Shown: piece after piece, positions 15,133-22,361 of the stretch
How the letters are laid out: each line of letters begins with the position of its first letter
Position numbering within the stretch: position 1 is the first letter of the stretch
DNA from: Nautiliaceae bacterium
Lineage (GTDB): Bacteria; Campylobacterota; Campylobacteria; Campylobacterales; Nautiliaceae
Assembly (NCBI GenBank): GCA_027062985.1
Contig: JAMOSR010000072.1
Coordinates: 1-35,558 of the forward strand
Direction: 5' to 3'
DNA length: 35,558 bases
The notes under the pieces: model-generated
Databases searched by the model: none
Seen by the model: only the letters and a program-made list of their open reading frames with translations
What the model was told of the DNA's origin: nothing
Translations under genes and position numbers: made by a program

Positions 15133-15371
15133 TATATCTCACTTAGCCATTTTTCGAATTCATATCTGTTTTTTTGGTTTATTTTATCAAATTCCTGTAA
15201 CTTTATAATGTTTACACCTTTGAATTTTTTTCTTGATTTCAATCTTGTTATGGCTTCTTTAAGCTCTTTGTCGTTTGGATATTTTTTTAACAGTTTTTTA
15301 TAAATTTCCAGGGCTTCATATTTAAAACCCTGGTTTTCAAGTATTTGAGCGTATGTTTTAGTTAGCGGCAT
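15132..15371 (-). CDS. Small TPR-like protein between leuB and the CiaD-like gene
   Basis: This is a 79-residue, probably cytoplasmic protein. Residues 4-45 look like one tetratricopeptide unit plus a capping helix (TYAQILENQGFKYEALEIYK, then KKYPNDKELKEAITRLKSRK). The last 30 residues are charged and have no recognised motif. It overlaps the end of leuB by 14 bases and touches the CiaD-like ATG by one base, so it is surely co-transcribed with both. TPR-like units bind proteins; partnership with the CiaD-like protein is a guess from the overlap only. Confidence 0.72.
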   Translation of the reverse strand: MPLTKTYAQILENQGFKYEALEIYKKLLKKYPNDKELKEAITRLKSRKKFKGVNIIKLQEFDKINQKNRYEFEKWLSEI

Positions 15372-16422
15372 GTTCTGCTATTAAACTTCCCATTTCAGAT
15401 GTGGTTACCACTTCTTTTGCGTCGAAATTGGCAATGTCTTTTGTTCTGTATCCTTCCGCAAGCACTTTTTTAATAGCTTCTCTTATTTTGTTTGCTCCCC
15501 TGTTTTCTCCTAAATAATCAAGCATCATAGCGGCACTGAGTATTGTAGCTATAGGATTTGCTATTCCCTGTCCGGCAATATCCGGAGCGCTTCCGTGAAT
15601 AGGTTCAAAAAGTCCCACTTTCCCTCCTATACTCGCACTTGGAAGAAGCCCTATACTTCCTACAATCATACTTGCTTCATCACTTAGAATATCTCCGAAA
15701 ATATTTCCTGTTAAAATAACATCAAACTGTTTAGGGTCTCTTACCAGCTGCATAGCCGCATTGTCCACATACATATGTTCAAGTTCCACATCAGGATATT
15801 CTTTGGCTACTTCGCTTACAACTTCTCTCCACAGTTCGCTTACCTCAAGAACGTTTGCTTTATCTACTGAAGTTACTTTTTTTCTTCTTTTTTGTGCTTC
15901 TTTAAACGCTACATGAGCTATTCTTTCTATTTCATCTCTTGTATAAATCATTGTATTATAGGCTTTATTGTCGTCTTTATATCTCGGCTCTCCGAAATAT
16001 ATACCCCCGGTAAGTTCTCTTACCACTTCCAAATCAACGCCTTTTATGACTTCAGGTTTAAGGCTTGAAGCATTTACAAGTTCGTCAAAAATAATGGCAG
16101 GTCTTATATTTGCAAAAAGCCCTAACGATTTTCTAAGTTTTAAAAGTCCGCTTTCGGGTCTTTTTTCCTTAGGAAGAGAGTCCCACTTAGGCCCTCCTAT
16201 AGCTCCGAATAAAATGGCATCGGAATTCATACATCCTTTAATTGTTTCATCAGGGCAGGGATTGTTAAACACATCAACCGCGGCACCCCCGAGCAGATAC
16301 TCGTTATATTCCAAATCAAAACCTTCTTTACTTGCAACCGCATCCAATACCTTTATTGCTTCATCTACTATTTCCGGACCTATGCCGTCGCCTTTTAATA
16401 CGGCTATTTTATAACTTCTCAT
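15358..16422 (-). CDS. leuB: 3-isopropylmalate dehydrogenase
   Basis: LeuB oxidises and decarboxylates 3-isopropylmalate with NAD+ in leucine synthesis. Seen: YKIAVLKGDGIGPEIVDEA at the N-terminus, GAIGGPKWDSL near residue 75, REL-TGGIYFGEPR near 135, the substrate and metal region VDNAAMQLVRDP plus GDILSDEASMIVGSIG, and EPIHGSAPDIAGQGIANPIA near 274. The length of 354 residues is normal. It overlaps leuD by 14 bases at its start. leuA and leuC are not nearby in this window. Confidence 0.97.
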   Translation of the reverse strand: MRSYKIAVLKGDGIGPEIVDEAIKVLDAVASKEGFDLEYNEYLLGGAAVDVFNNPCPDETIKGCMNSDAILFGAIGGPKWDSLPKEKRPESGLLKLRKSLGLFANIRPAIIFDELVNASSLKPEVIKGVDLEVVRELTGGIYFGEPRYKDDNKAYNTMIYTRDEIERIAHVAFKEAQKRRKKVTSVDKANVLEVSELWREVVSEVAKEYPDVELEHMYVDNAAMQLVRDPKQFDVILTGNIFGDILSDEASMIVGSIGLLPSASIGGKVGLFEPIHGSAPDIAGQGIANPIATILSAAMMLDYLGENRGANKIREAIKKVLAEGYRTKDIANFDAKEVVTTSEMGSLIAEHAAN

Positions 16423-16918
16423 TTTTTTCCTTTATCATTTCTTTTGCGTAGTTAATAAGTCCTCCAGCGGCAATAAGTTCTTGCATAAAAGGAGGAATAG
16501 GGGCGAATTTATACTCTTTTCCTGTATCTATATTATGGACTATTCCTTTATCAAGGTCTATTTTAACAAGTTCGCCTTCTTTTATTTCATCGCTTTCAAG
16601 TAGTTCAAAAATAGGAAGCCCCATGTTAAAACTGTTTCTGTAAAAAATTCTTGCAAAACTTTTTGCTATAACCGCCGCAACTCCCGCCGCTTTAAGGGCT
16701 ATTGGAGCGTGTTCTCGGCTGCTGCCGCTTCCGAAATTATATCCGGCTACAATAATATCGCCGGGTCTGACTTTTTTGGGAAATTCAGGGTCCGCATCTT
16801 CCATTACATGTTTTGCAAGCTCATGAGGGTCTGATGTATTTAAATATCTCGCCGGGATAATAAGATCAGTATCGATATTGTCTCCAAACTTCCAAACTCT
16901 TCCTGTAATAACGTTCAT
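16409..16918 (-). CDS. leuD: 3-isopropylmalate dehydratase small subunit
   Basis: LeuD pairs with the Fe-S large subunit LeuC to isomerise isopropylmalate. The open frame extends to 16987, but the ATG at 16918 matches family starts (MNVITGRVWKFGDNIDTDLI) and has AAAGG upstream, giving 169 residues. Seen: DTDLIIPARYL, the swivelling-domain signature YNFGSGSSREHAPIAL and FYRNSFNMGLPIF. It heads the minus-strand unit leuD-leuB-TPR-ciaD-cca. LeuC must be encoded elsewhere. Confidence 0.95.
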   Translation of the reverse strand: MNVITGRVWKFGDNIDTDLIIPARYLNTSDPHELAKHVMEDADPEFPKKVRPGDIIVAGYNFGSGSSREHAPIALKAAGVAAVIAKSFARIFYRNSFNMGLPIFELLESDEIKEGELVKIDLDKGIVHNIDTGKEYKFAPIPPFMQELIAAGGLINYAKEMIKEKNEKL

Positions 16919-16974
16919 ATAAAGCCTTTTTGTTGAAATTTTATCAAAAATTGTTTTATATTTTAAATTTGAGT

Positions 16975-16980
16975 TATAAT
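16975..16980 (+). promoter_or_regulatory. Putative -10 box for the EI24-family gene
   Basis: TATAAT lies 20 bases before the ATG at 17000, followed by AAGGAG. It sits in the divergent 81-base region between leuD and the membrane protein gene. A -10-like GATAAAAT occurs on the other strand for leuD. Confidence 0.45.
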
Positions 16981-16999
16981 AACACAAAAGGAGTAAAAA

Positions 17000-17914
17000 A
17001 TGAAAATTTCTTCATGTATTATTAAGTCGTTTAGAAATCTTTTTTCACAAGAAGTTTTAAAAGTGATAGTTATAACCGCTTTGCCGGTTTTTTTATTTTA
17101 TTTAGGGGTATTGATTGTTTTTTGGAATCCCATTATAAATATAAGCGGAGAGCTTATTTCATGGATACCTTTTAGTATTCTTAAATTAAACGGGGCTTTT
17201 TTTATTCTTTTTTTTCTCTGGTTTTTGAGCGTTGTGGTAAGCTTTGCTTTTGCTACTGCCGTGTTTGGTCCTATTTTTTTAAATTATTTAAAAAGTAAAT
17301 ATTACTATCTTTATTTAATTGCATCTATTTTGTTTTTTTCTTTATTATACGCGGTTTTATTTATCAGTAATTGGGATTTTATAAATAATGAAGTCAAAAA
17401 ACTATTAGTTCTTTTACCTTTTGATACGGTTTCAAAAGGGGTTGTCGCTATTGTTTCCATTTATATTTTTTATAATCTTTTTATCTTAACACTGTTTGCG
17501 ATTATCTTTGTTTTTGCCAAACCTTTTTTAGAAGCTATAAAAGAACTTGAATATGGTGATGTTAATATAGATGTAAAAGAAGCTGTTGGTTTTAAAAAGG
17601 TCCTTTTTAAGGATATTTTGATATTTTTGGGTCTTTTTATTTTTCTGTTTCCGTTATTTTTTATACCTGTGGTTAATATAGGGTATCAACTCTTTTTATG
17701 GACCAAACTTTATCATGATTCATTTTTATATTTTGTGTGTAATGAATATTGTTCAAAAAAAGAATTTGAAGAGATGAAAAAACATAAATTAAAAACGGTT
17801 TTGATAGCTTTAATCGCTGCTAGTTTCAATTTTTTGCCTATTGTTAATTTCTTTGCGCCGTTTTTTGCCGTTATTATGTTTTTTCACTGTGTTATGGAAT
17901 TAAAAAAAAGCTAA
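17000..17914 (+). CDS. EI24/CysZ-like integral membrane protein
   Basis: This 304-residue membrane protein has about six hydrophobic segments, at roughly residues 20-42, 65-92, 103-125, 145-173, 205-232 and 268-295. The pattern, including LRNLFSQEVLK-like N-terminal sequence and a late cytoplasmic loop (FLYFVCNEYCSKKEFEEMKK), fits the EI24 (etoposide-induced 2.4 / CysZ) family. CysZ transports sulphate in enterobacteria; for this relative the substrate is not known. It is a single gene with its own promoter and ends five bases from the convergent flgG. Confidence 0.7.
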   Translation: MKISSCIIKSFRNLFSQEVLKVIVITALPVFLFYLGVLIVFWNPIINISGELISWIPFSILKLNGAFFILFFLWFLSVVVSFAFATAVFGPIFLNYLKSKYYYLYLIASILFFSLLYAVLFISNWDFINNEVKKLLVLLPFDTVSKGVVAIVSIYIFYNLFILTLFAIIFVFAKPFLEAIKELEYGDVNIDVKEAVGFKKVLFKDILIFLGLFIFLFPLFFIPVVNIGYQLFLWTKLYHDSFLYFVCNEYCSKKEFEEMKKHKLKTVLIALIAASFNFLPIVNFFAPFFAVIMFFHCVMELKKS

Positions 17915-17919
17915 ATTAG

Positions 17920-18708
17920 TTATCTTTTTAAGTTATTAACCGTTTGCAGCATTTCATCACTTGTCATAATGGCTTTACTTGAAGCGTCGTAGGCTCTTTG
18001 TCCGGTAATAAGGTCTGTCATTTCCTCTACGAGCTGGACGTTGCTCATTTCGACAAATCCCTGTCTTATTTCCCCAAGCCCGTCGATTCCCGGATTGCTG
18101 ACAATCGGGTCTCCCGAAGAGGAAGTATTTATATAAAGGTTGCTTCCAAGAGAATGGAGACCGGCCGGGTTTATAAATTTGGCAAGCTGGATTTGACCTA
18201 TCTGTTGCATTTGAGTTTGTCCGGCTTCTAAAATACTGACCGTGCCATCCGTACCTATAGATACCTGTACCGTTGTAGGTGGCAGGGTAATTTCCGGTAT
18301 AAGTTTATATCCGTCGCTTGTAACCACGCTTCCGTTTGAATCCAGTTTAAATGCCCCGTCTCTTGTATATGCTATTCGTCCGTCAGGAAGCTGTACCTGA
18401 AAAAAACCGTCTCCCTGAATGGCAAGGTCTAAATTGTTTCTTGTTTCTTTAAAATTTCCCTGTGTAAAAATTTTTGATATTGCAGTAGGTCTAACTCCAA
18501 GTCCGACACTTATTCCCGTAGGCGATTGGGTTGTTGTTGAAGTTGCCGTACCGGCATATTCCATAGTCTGGTAAAAAAGGTCTGCAAATTCGGCTCTTTG
18601 TTTTTTGTAGCCTATGGTATTTACGTTTGCTATATTATTTGATACTACGTCTATTTGCATTTGCTGAGCCATCATCCCTGTGGCTGCCGTATAAAGACTT
18701 CTAATCAT
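17920..18708 (-). CDS. flgG: Flagellar basal-body distal rod protein FlgG
   Basis: FlgG builds the distal rod of the flagellum. The N-terminal rod motif is MIRSLYTAATGMMAQQ, with VVSNNIANVNTIGYKKQ, and the C-terminal motif is EMSNVQLVEEMTDLITGQRA, followed by DEMLQTVNNLKR. The central region NLDLAIQGDGFFQVQLPDG is diagnostic for FlgG-type proteins. Length 262 is standard. It lies downstream of a related rod gene but has its own sigma-54-type promoter in the gap. It is convergent with the EI24-family gene. Confidence 0.97.
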   Translation of the reverse strand: MIRSLYTAATGMMAQQMQIDVVSNNIANVNTIGYKKQRAEFADLFYQTMEYAGTATSTTTQSPTGISVGLGVRPTAISKIFTQGNFKETRNNLDLAIQGDGFFQVQLPDGRIAYTRDGAFKLDSNGSVVTSDGYKLIPEITLPPTTVQVSIGTDGTVSILEAGQTQMQQIGQIQLAKFINPAGLHSLGSNLYINTSSSGDPIVSNPGIDGLGEIRQGFVEMSNVQLVEEMTDLITGQRAYDASSKAIMTSDEMLQTVNNLKR

Positions 18709-18749
18709 TTTAAAATCCTTTTAAAAAATCTCTCTATTTTTTTCTTTAA

Positions 18750-18763
18750 GCAAATTTTATTCC
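18750..18763 (-). promoter_or_regulatory. Sigma-54-type promoter for flgG
   Basis: On the minus strand TAGGAATAAAATTTGCTTA has GG and GC separated by exactly ten bases, the invariant sigma-54 -24/-12 spacing, with TTTGCTT shared with the promoter of the upstream rod gene. The predicted start is about 18738, some 30 bases before the flgG ATG. Rod and hook genes are RpoN-dependent in Campylobacter and Helicobacter. Confidence 0.6.
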
Positions 18764-18767
18764 TAAA

Positions 18768-19556
18768 TTAAGCCCTTACGTTGGCTAGTTTGTCTATAGC
18801 GTCTTTGTTGAGGTCGTCCATAAATGTATTCATAACTTTTTGATACTGTTCGACCAGCCTGTTTGTTTCTATAAGTTCGGTCATCTCTTTTACGGGATTT
18901 ACGTTTGATTTTTCCAAAAAGCCCTGAAGAGTGGTGTTTTTAGTATTTATTTTTTCACTTCCAGGGATAAAATCCCACATTTTATTACCTACTTTTTTTA
19001 AAGTGTTTAAGTCATCTATGCTGACTATTTTTATAGTTGCTATTTTTGTTCCGTCGGTATATATATTTGCGTTTTTATCAATGGTGATGTTTTTTACGCT
19101 AGGAGGTATTTTTATAGGGTTATTGTTTGTATCAAGCAGTCTGTATCCTTCTTTTGTTACTATATACCCTTCCGAGTCGAGATTAAAATTTCCGGCCCTT
19201 GTTATTTTTTCACCCGTTGGAGTTTGTATGGTAAAAAAACTGTTTTTTTGACTCAAAGCAATATCAAGATGGTTTGATGTTTTTTGAATGTTTCCTATTT
19301 CGAAATTTGTATACTCTTCAACTATTTGAGGGACTTTGTTTAAATTTCTGTTTATCCATTTTGCGGCTTGTTTGGTTTGATTTTCTATAGGTAAAATATC
19401 TCTTTTTTCGTTAAAGATTCTTTCGAAATCACCGATTATAATATCGTCTTGTTTAAAACCGTCCGTATTTACATTTGCGAGGTTGTTTGAAATTACGTTT
19501 AGTCTGTTAAACTGTGTAACCATAGCCCCGGTGGCGCCGTAATAACCGTTAATCAT
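18768..19556 (-). CDS. flgF: Flagellar rod protein, FlgF/FlgG2 type
   Basis: This 262-residue rod family protein begins MINGYYGATGAMVTQFNRLN with VISNNLANVNTDGFKQDD. It has the central HLDIALSQKNSFFTIQTPTG segment and ends with NVNPVKEMTELIETNRLVEQ. The pairing with flgG matches flgG2-flgG of Campylobacter; FlgF is the expected proximal-rod role. It differs from FlgG in its insertion around residues 45-80 (IFNEKRDILPIENQ). It has a strong sigma-54-type promoter upstream and shares the intergenic region with rpoD. Confidence 0.88.
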   Translation of the reverse strand: MINGYYGATGAMVTQFNRLNVISNNLANVNTDGFKQDDIIIGDFERIFNEKRDILPIENQTKQAAKWINRNLNKVPQIVEEYTNFEIGNIQKTSNHLDIALSQKNSFFTIQTPTGEKITRAGNFNLDSEGYIVTKEGYRLLDTNNNPIKIPPSVKNITIDKNANIYTDGTKIATIKIVSIDDLNTLKKVGNKMWDFIPGSEKINTKNTTLQGFLEKSNVNPVKEMTELIETNRLVEQYQKVMNTFMDDLNKDAIDKLANVRA

Positions 19557-19612
19557 AAATTAACCCTTTTGTATTAAAATAATATATAGCTAATAGTGCT
19601 TATGTTTTTCAA

Positions 19613-19626
19613 GCAAAGAGCGTTCC
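19613..19626 (-). promoter_or_regulatory. Sigma-54-type promoter for flgF
   Basis: On the minus strand TGGGAACGCTCTTTGCTTG shows GG and GC ten bases apart and closely fits the Campylobacterota sigma-54 form GGAAC-N5/6-TTGCT. The predicted start is near 19601, about 45 bases before the ATG. It overlaps the region just upstream of the divergent rpoD -10 box. Confidence 0.78.
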
Positions 19627-19638
19627 CAAAAAATGTAG

Positions 19639-19644
19639 TATAAT
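19639..19644 (+). promoter_or_regulatory. -10 box of the rpoD promoter
   Basis: TATAAT lies 70 bases before the rpoD ATG. Transcription would start near 19651, giving a leader of about 64 bases that contains the hairpin at 19660-19689. No clear -35 is seen. The box is only 12 bases from the divergent sigma-54 promoter elements. Confidence 0.55.
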
Positions 19645-19659
19645 TTCAATTTGGGTTTT

Positions 19660-19689
19660 GAAATTAATGTTTAAGTAAACGTTAATTTC
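19660..19689 (+). promoter_or_regulatory. Inverted repeat / hairpin in the rpoD leader
   Basis: GAAATTAATGTTT (19660-19672) pairs with AAACGTTAATTTC (19677-19689) over 13 positions, with one G-U wobble and a four-base loop. It lies between the -10 box and the ribosome-binding site (AAGGAG, about 19702). There is no following T-run, so it is not an intrinsic terminator. It could be an RNA structure affecting stability or translation, or a DNA operator. Confidence 0.6.
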
Positions 19690-19714
19690 TGCACCTAAAT
19701 TTTAAGGAGAAATA

Positions 19715-21529
19715 ATGGCACTTCCAAAAGAGCTTGTAAAATTATTTAAAGACAATAAAAATGGAATAGTTACATATGAAAGTATAGTTAATTTTTTACC
19801 TAAAGCGCCTACTAAAAAAGAGACAAAAGAGATTTTAGAACTGGCAAAAGAGAACAATATCAGACTTATGACTGCTGCAGAGGTTGCTAAACTTAAAAAC
19901 CTGGAAGACGTTGTTAAAAACGAAGAGGAAAGAGAAAGAAAAAAAGAAGAGCTTGCAGAGGATATTTTAAAAGACAAAGAGCTTCTTGAATGGAGCCGCT
20001 CAGACAGTCCTGTTAGAATGTATTTAAGGGAAATGGGACATATTCCGCTGCTTGATAAAGACGAAGAGGTTGAGATATTTAGAAGAATTCAGCTTGGAGA
20101 AGAGATTATTCTTGATGCTATATGTTCTATACCTTTTTTAATAGATTTAGTGTTAAAATATAAAGAACCCCTTTTAAACAGGGAAAGAAGAGTAAAAGAG
20201 CTTTTTAAAAATTTCGTAGATGAAGAGGAAGTGGAGGACGAGGATACAAAAGAGGGTAAAAAAAACAAAAAAATCACCCTCAGGGAAAAAAGAATAAACG
20301 AACTTTTCAAAAATCTTGAAAAAGCTAAAAAAGAGTGGGAAAAAGTTATAGACGAATATGATAAAGTTCTTAAAGACACTTCTATGCCGGAAGATGAAAG
20401 GCTTCATAAGATATTACAGCTGACTTTCAAAAAGAAAAAAGTAAAAGAGGCTTTAAACGAACTTGGATATACTTCAAAACTTATAAACGAAATAGTTAAA
20501 ACCGTTGAAACGGCGCTTAAAGGCGATAAGGATTTTGAAAAAGAACTGAAGAAAAAAGAGTATAAACTGCCTTTATTTAACGAGCAGCTAAGAAAACTCC
20601 ATAAAGATATTTTGAGTAAAATTACAGAACTCAGCAAAGAGGATATTGCGGCTATGGTTCCTGAACATACTATGGTAAACGTATATATGGATATTAAAAA
20701 GCTGGTAGAAGCAAAAAAAGCCAGCGAAAATATGTTTGGAATGGACCCTAAAAAGCTTGAAGTAATTTTAGAACAGCTAAAAAGAGGTAAAAAAATCGTA
20801 ACCGAAGCAAAGGAGAAAATGGCGCGCGCCAACCTGAGACTTGTTGTAAGTATAGCTAAAAAATATACCAACAGAGGTCTTCCGTTTCTTGATTTGATTC
20901 AGGAAGGAAATATAGGGCTTATGAAAGCCATTGATAAATTCGAATTTGAAAAGGGTTATAAATTTTCAACTTATGCGACTTGGTGGATAAGACAGGCAAT
21001 AAGTAGGGCGATAGCAGACCAGGCAAGAACGGTTAGAATTCCTATTCATATGATTGAAAACATTAACCAGATAAATAAAATCATAAGAAAACACGTTCAG
21101 GAAGAAGGAAAGGAACCGACTCTTGAAGTGATTGCAAAAGAGATGAAAATGCCTATTGAAAAAGTAAAACAAATTCTTAAAATATCAAAAGAACCGGTAT
21201 CCCTTGAAGCTCCCGTGGGTGAGGAAGAGGACGGAAAATTCGGTGATTTTATAGAAGATAAAACTTTTAGTAATCCTTATGAGGAAGTTGTTCAGGAAGA
21301 TTTGAGAAAACATATTGAAGAAATTCTTGAAAATCTAAACGAACGGGAAAAAGCGGTAATTAAAATGAGGTTCGGTCTTATGCCGGATAAAAGCGAAAGA
21401 ACGTTAGAAGAGATAGGAAAAGCCCTGAATGTTACAAGAGAGAGGGTTAGACAGATTGAAAGCAGCGCTATTAAAAAGCTAAGACATCCGAATATCGGAA
21501 AGCTTCTTAAAAATTATATCGAAGGGTAA
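19715..21529 (+). CDS. rpoD: Primary RNA polymerase sigma factor (sigma-70)
   Basis: RpoD directs RNA polymerase to housekeeping promoters. Region 1.2 begins SPVRMYLREMG near residue 98. A Lys/Glu-rich non-conserved region covers about 140-350. Region 2 starts near residue 370 (ANLRLVVSIAKKYTNRGLPF, then GYKFSTYATWWIRQAISRAI). Region 3 follows, and region 4 (ERTLEEIGKALNVTRERVRQ) begins near 560 and ends KLRHP. Length 604 is usual for Campylobacterota. It heads a run of ten closely packed genes. Confidence 0.97.
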   Translation: MALPKELVKLFKDNKNGIVTYESIVNFLPKAPTKKETKEILELAKENNIRLMTAAEVAKLKNLEDVVKNEEERERKKEELAEDILKDKELLEWSRSDSPVRMYLREMGHIPLLDKDEEVEIFRRIQLGEEIILDAICSIPFLIDLVLKYKEPLLNRERRVKELFKNFVDEEEVEDEDTKEGKKNKKITLREKRINELFKNLEKAKKEWEKVIDEYDKVLKDTSMPEDERLHKILQLTFKKKKVKEALNELGYTSKLINEIVKTVETALKGDKDFEKELKKKEYKLPLFNEQLRKLHKDILSKITELSKEDIAAMVPEHTMVNVYMDIKKLVEAKKASENMFGMDPKKLEVILEQLKRGKKIVTEAKEKMARANLRLVVSIAKKYTNRGLPFLDLIQEGNIGLMKAIDKFEFEKGYKFSTYATWWIRQAISRAIADQARTVRIPIHMIENINQINKIIRKHVQEEGKEPTLEVIAKEMKMPIEKVKQILKISKEPVSLEAPVGEEEDGKFGDFIEDKTFSNPYEEVVQEDLRKHIEEILENLNEREKAVIKMRFGLMPDKSERTLEEIGKALNVTRERVRQIESSAIKKLRHPNIGKLLKNYIEG

Positions 21530-21531
21530 AA

Positions 21532-22323
21532 TTGAAAAAGTGGAAACTTATAGAAGAGTTTTTAATTCGTTTTATAAAAGAAGAAATTACTAAAACGGGA
21601 CTGAAAAAAGGCATATGCGGTTTAAGCGGCGGGATTGACAGTGCGGTTGTGGCCGTTCTTGCCAAAAAAGCTTTAGAAAATAATTTTAAAGCTTTTTTGC
21701 TGCCAAGCCAGTATTCAAGCGAGTCAAGCATAAAAGACGCAAAAGAACTTTGTGAAAAATTTAAAATAGAATATGAAATTATTTCTATAGCACCTCTTTT
21801 AGAAGCATATCCGATTAATGACAGAGTAAGGTTTGGAAATTTCAGCGCCCGTATGAGAATGTCTGTACTTTATGATAAATCCGCAGAACTTGAAGCGCTT
21901 GTAATAGGTACTAGCAACAAAAGTGAGTTAATGCTTGGATATGGAACTTTATATGGTGATTTAGCCAGTGCTTTAAATCCGATAGGAGATTTATATAAAA
22001 CGGAAATTTTTGAATTTGCCAAGTATTTAGGAGTGCCTGAAAGTATAATCAACAAACCGCCAAGTGCCGATTTGTGGGAAGGACAAAGCGATGAGGCGGA
22101 ACTTGGGTATTCATATGCCCAAATTGACCCGGTATTGGAAGATTTTGTAGATAACAGGGCCACAAAAGAAGAGCTTTTAAAAAAATATAATTCGGATTTG
22201 GTTGAATTTGTTTTAAAAAAGATATATCAAAATCAGTTTAAAAGAAAACTTCCTATAATCGCAAAATTGAAAAGCAGAACAATAGGTCATGACTTTTTAT
22301 ACGAAAGAGATATCAGGCTTTAA
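21532..22323 (+). CDS. nadE: NH3-dependent NAD+ synthetase
   Basis: NadE amidates deamido-NAD+ to NAD+ using ATP and ammonia. The PP-loop SGGIDS is at residues 32-37, and GTSNKSELMLGYGTLYGDLA is the second ATP/substrate region. NPIGDLYKTEIFEFAKYLG and PPSADLWEGQSDEAELG complete the signature. At 263 residues there is no nitrilase-type glutaminase domain, so free ammonia is the donor. The start codon is TTG, two bases after the rpoD stop, with GAAGGG just upstream. The order nadE-lpxK is one I recall from Campylobacter. Confidence 0.95.
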   Translation: MKKWKLIEEFLIRFIKEEITKTGLKKGICGLSGGIDSAVVAVLAKKALENNFKAFLLPSQYSSESSIKDAKELCEKFKIEYEIISIAPLLEAYPINDRVRFGNFSARMRMSVLYDKSAELEALVIGTSNKSELMLGYGTLYGDLASALNPIGDLYKTEIFEFAKYLGVPESIINKPPSADLWEGQSDEAELGYSYAQIDPVLEDFVDNRATKEELLKKYNSDLVEFVLKKIYQNQFKRKLPIIAKLKSRTIGHDFLYERDIRL

Positions 22324-22326
22324 TTT

Positions 22327-22361
22327 AAAATGGAAAGTGTAAAGTGGAAAATTAAAATATA
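22327..22361 (+). repeat. 7-nt-period repeat at the nadE/lpxK junction
   Basis: Consecutive heptamers AAAATGG, AAAGTGT, AAAGTGG, AAAATTA, AAATATA start four bases after the nadE stop. The first contains the lpxK ATG, so the array encodes the first residues of LpxK. It resembles the array at 14856-14890. Confidence 0.6.

Noticed and set aside
16924..16960. Second FNR-like box (TTGAAATTTTATCAA) upstream of leuD
   Set aside because: The half-site spacing is wrong and one half deviates, so it does not meet the TTGAT-N4-ATCAA pattern.
16919..16987. N-terminal extension of leuD
   Set aside because: LeuD proteins begin near MNVITGRVWKF; the extra 23 residues are encoded by AT-rich promoter-like sequence.
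17890..17945. Bidirectional terminator between the EI24-family gene and flgG
   Set aside because: Only a short AT-only palindrome (CTAA-A-TTAG) beside an A/T run; no GC stem that would support intrinsic termination.
20089..20871. Long minus-strand reading frames opposite rpoD
   Set aside because: They have Ser/Phe/Leu-rich translations typical of the antisense of Lys/Glu-rich codons and lie fully inside a clearly coding rpoD.
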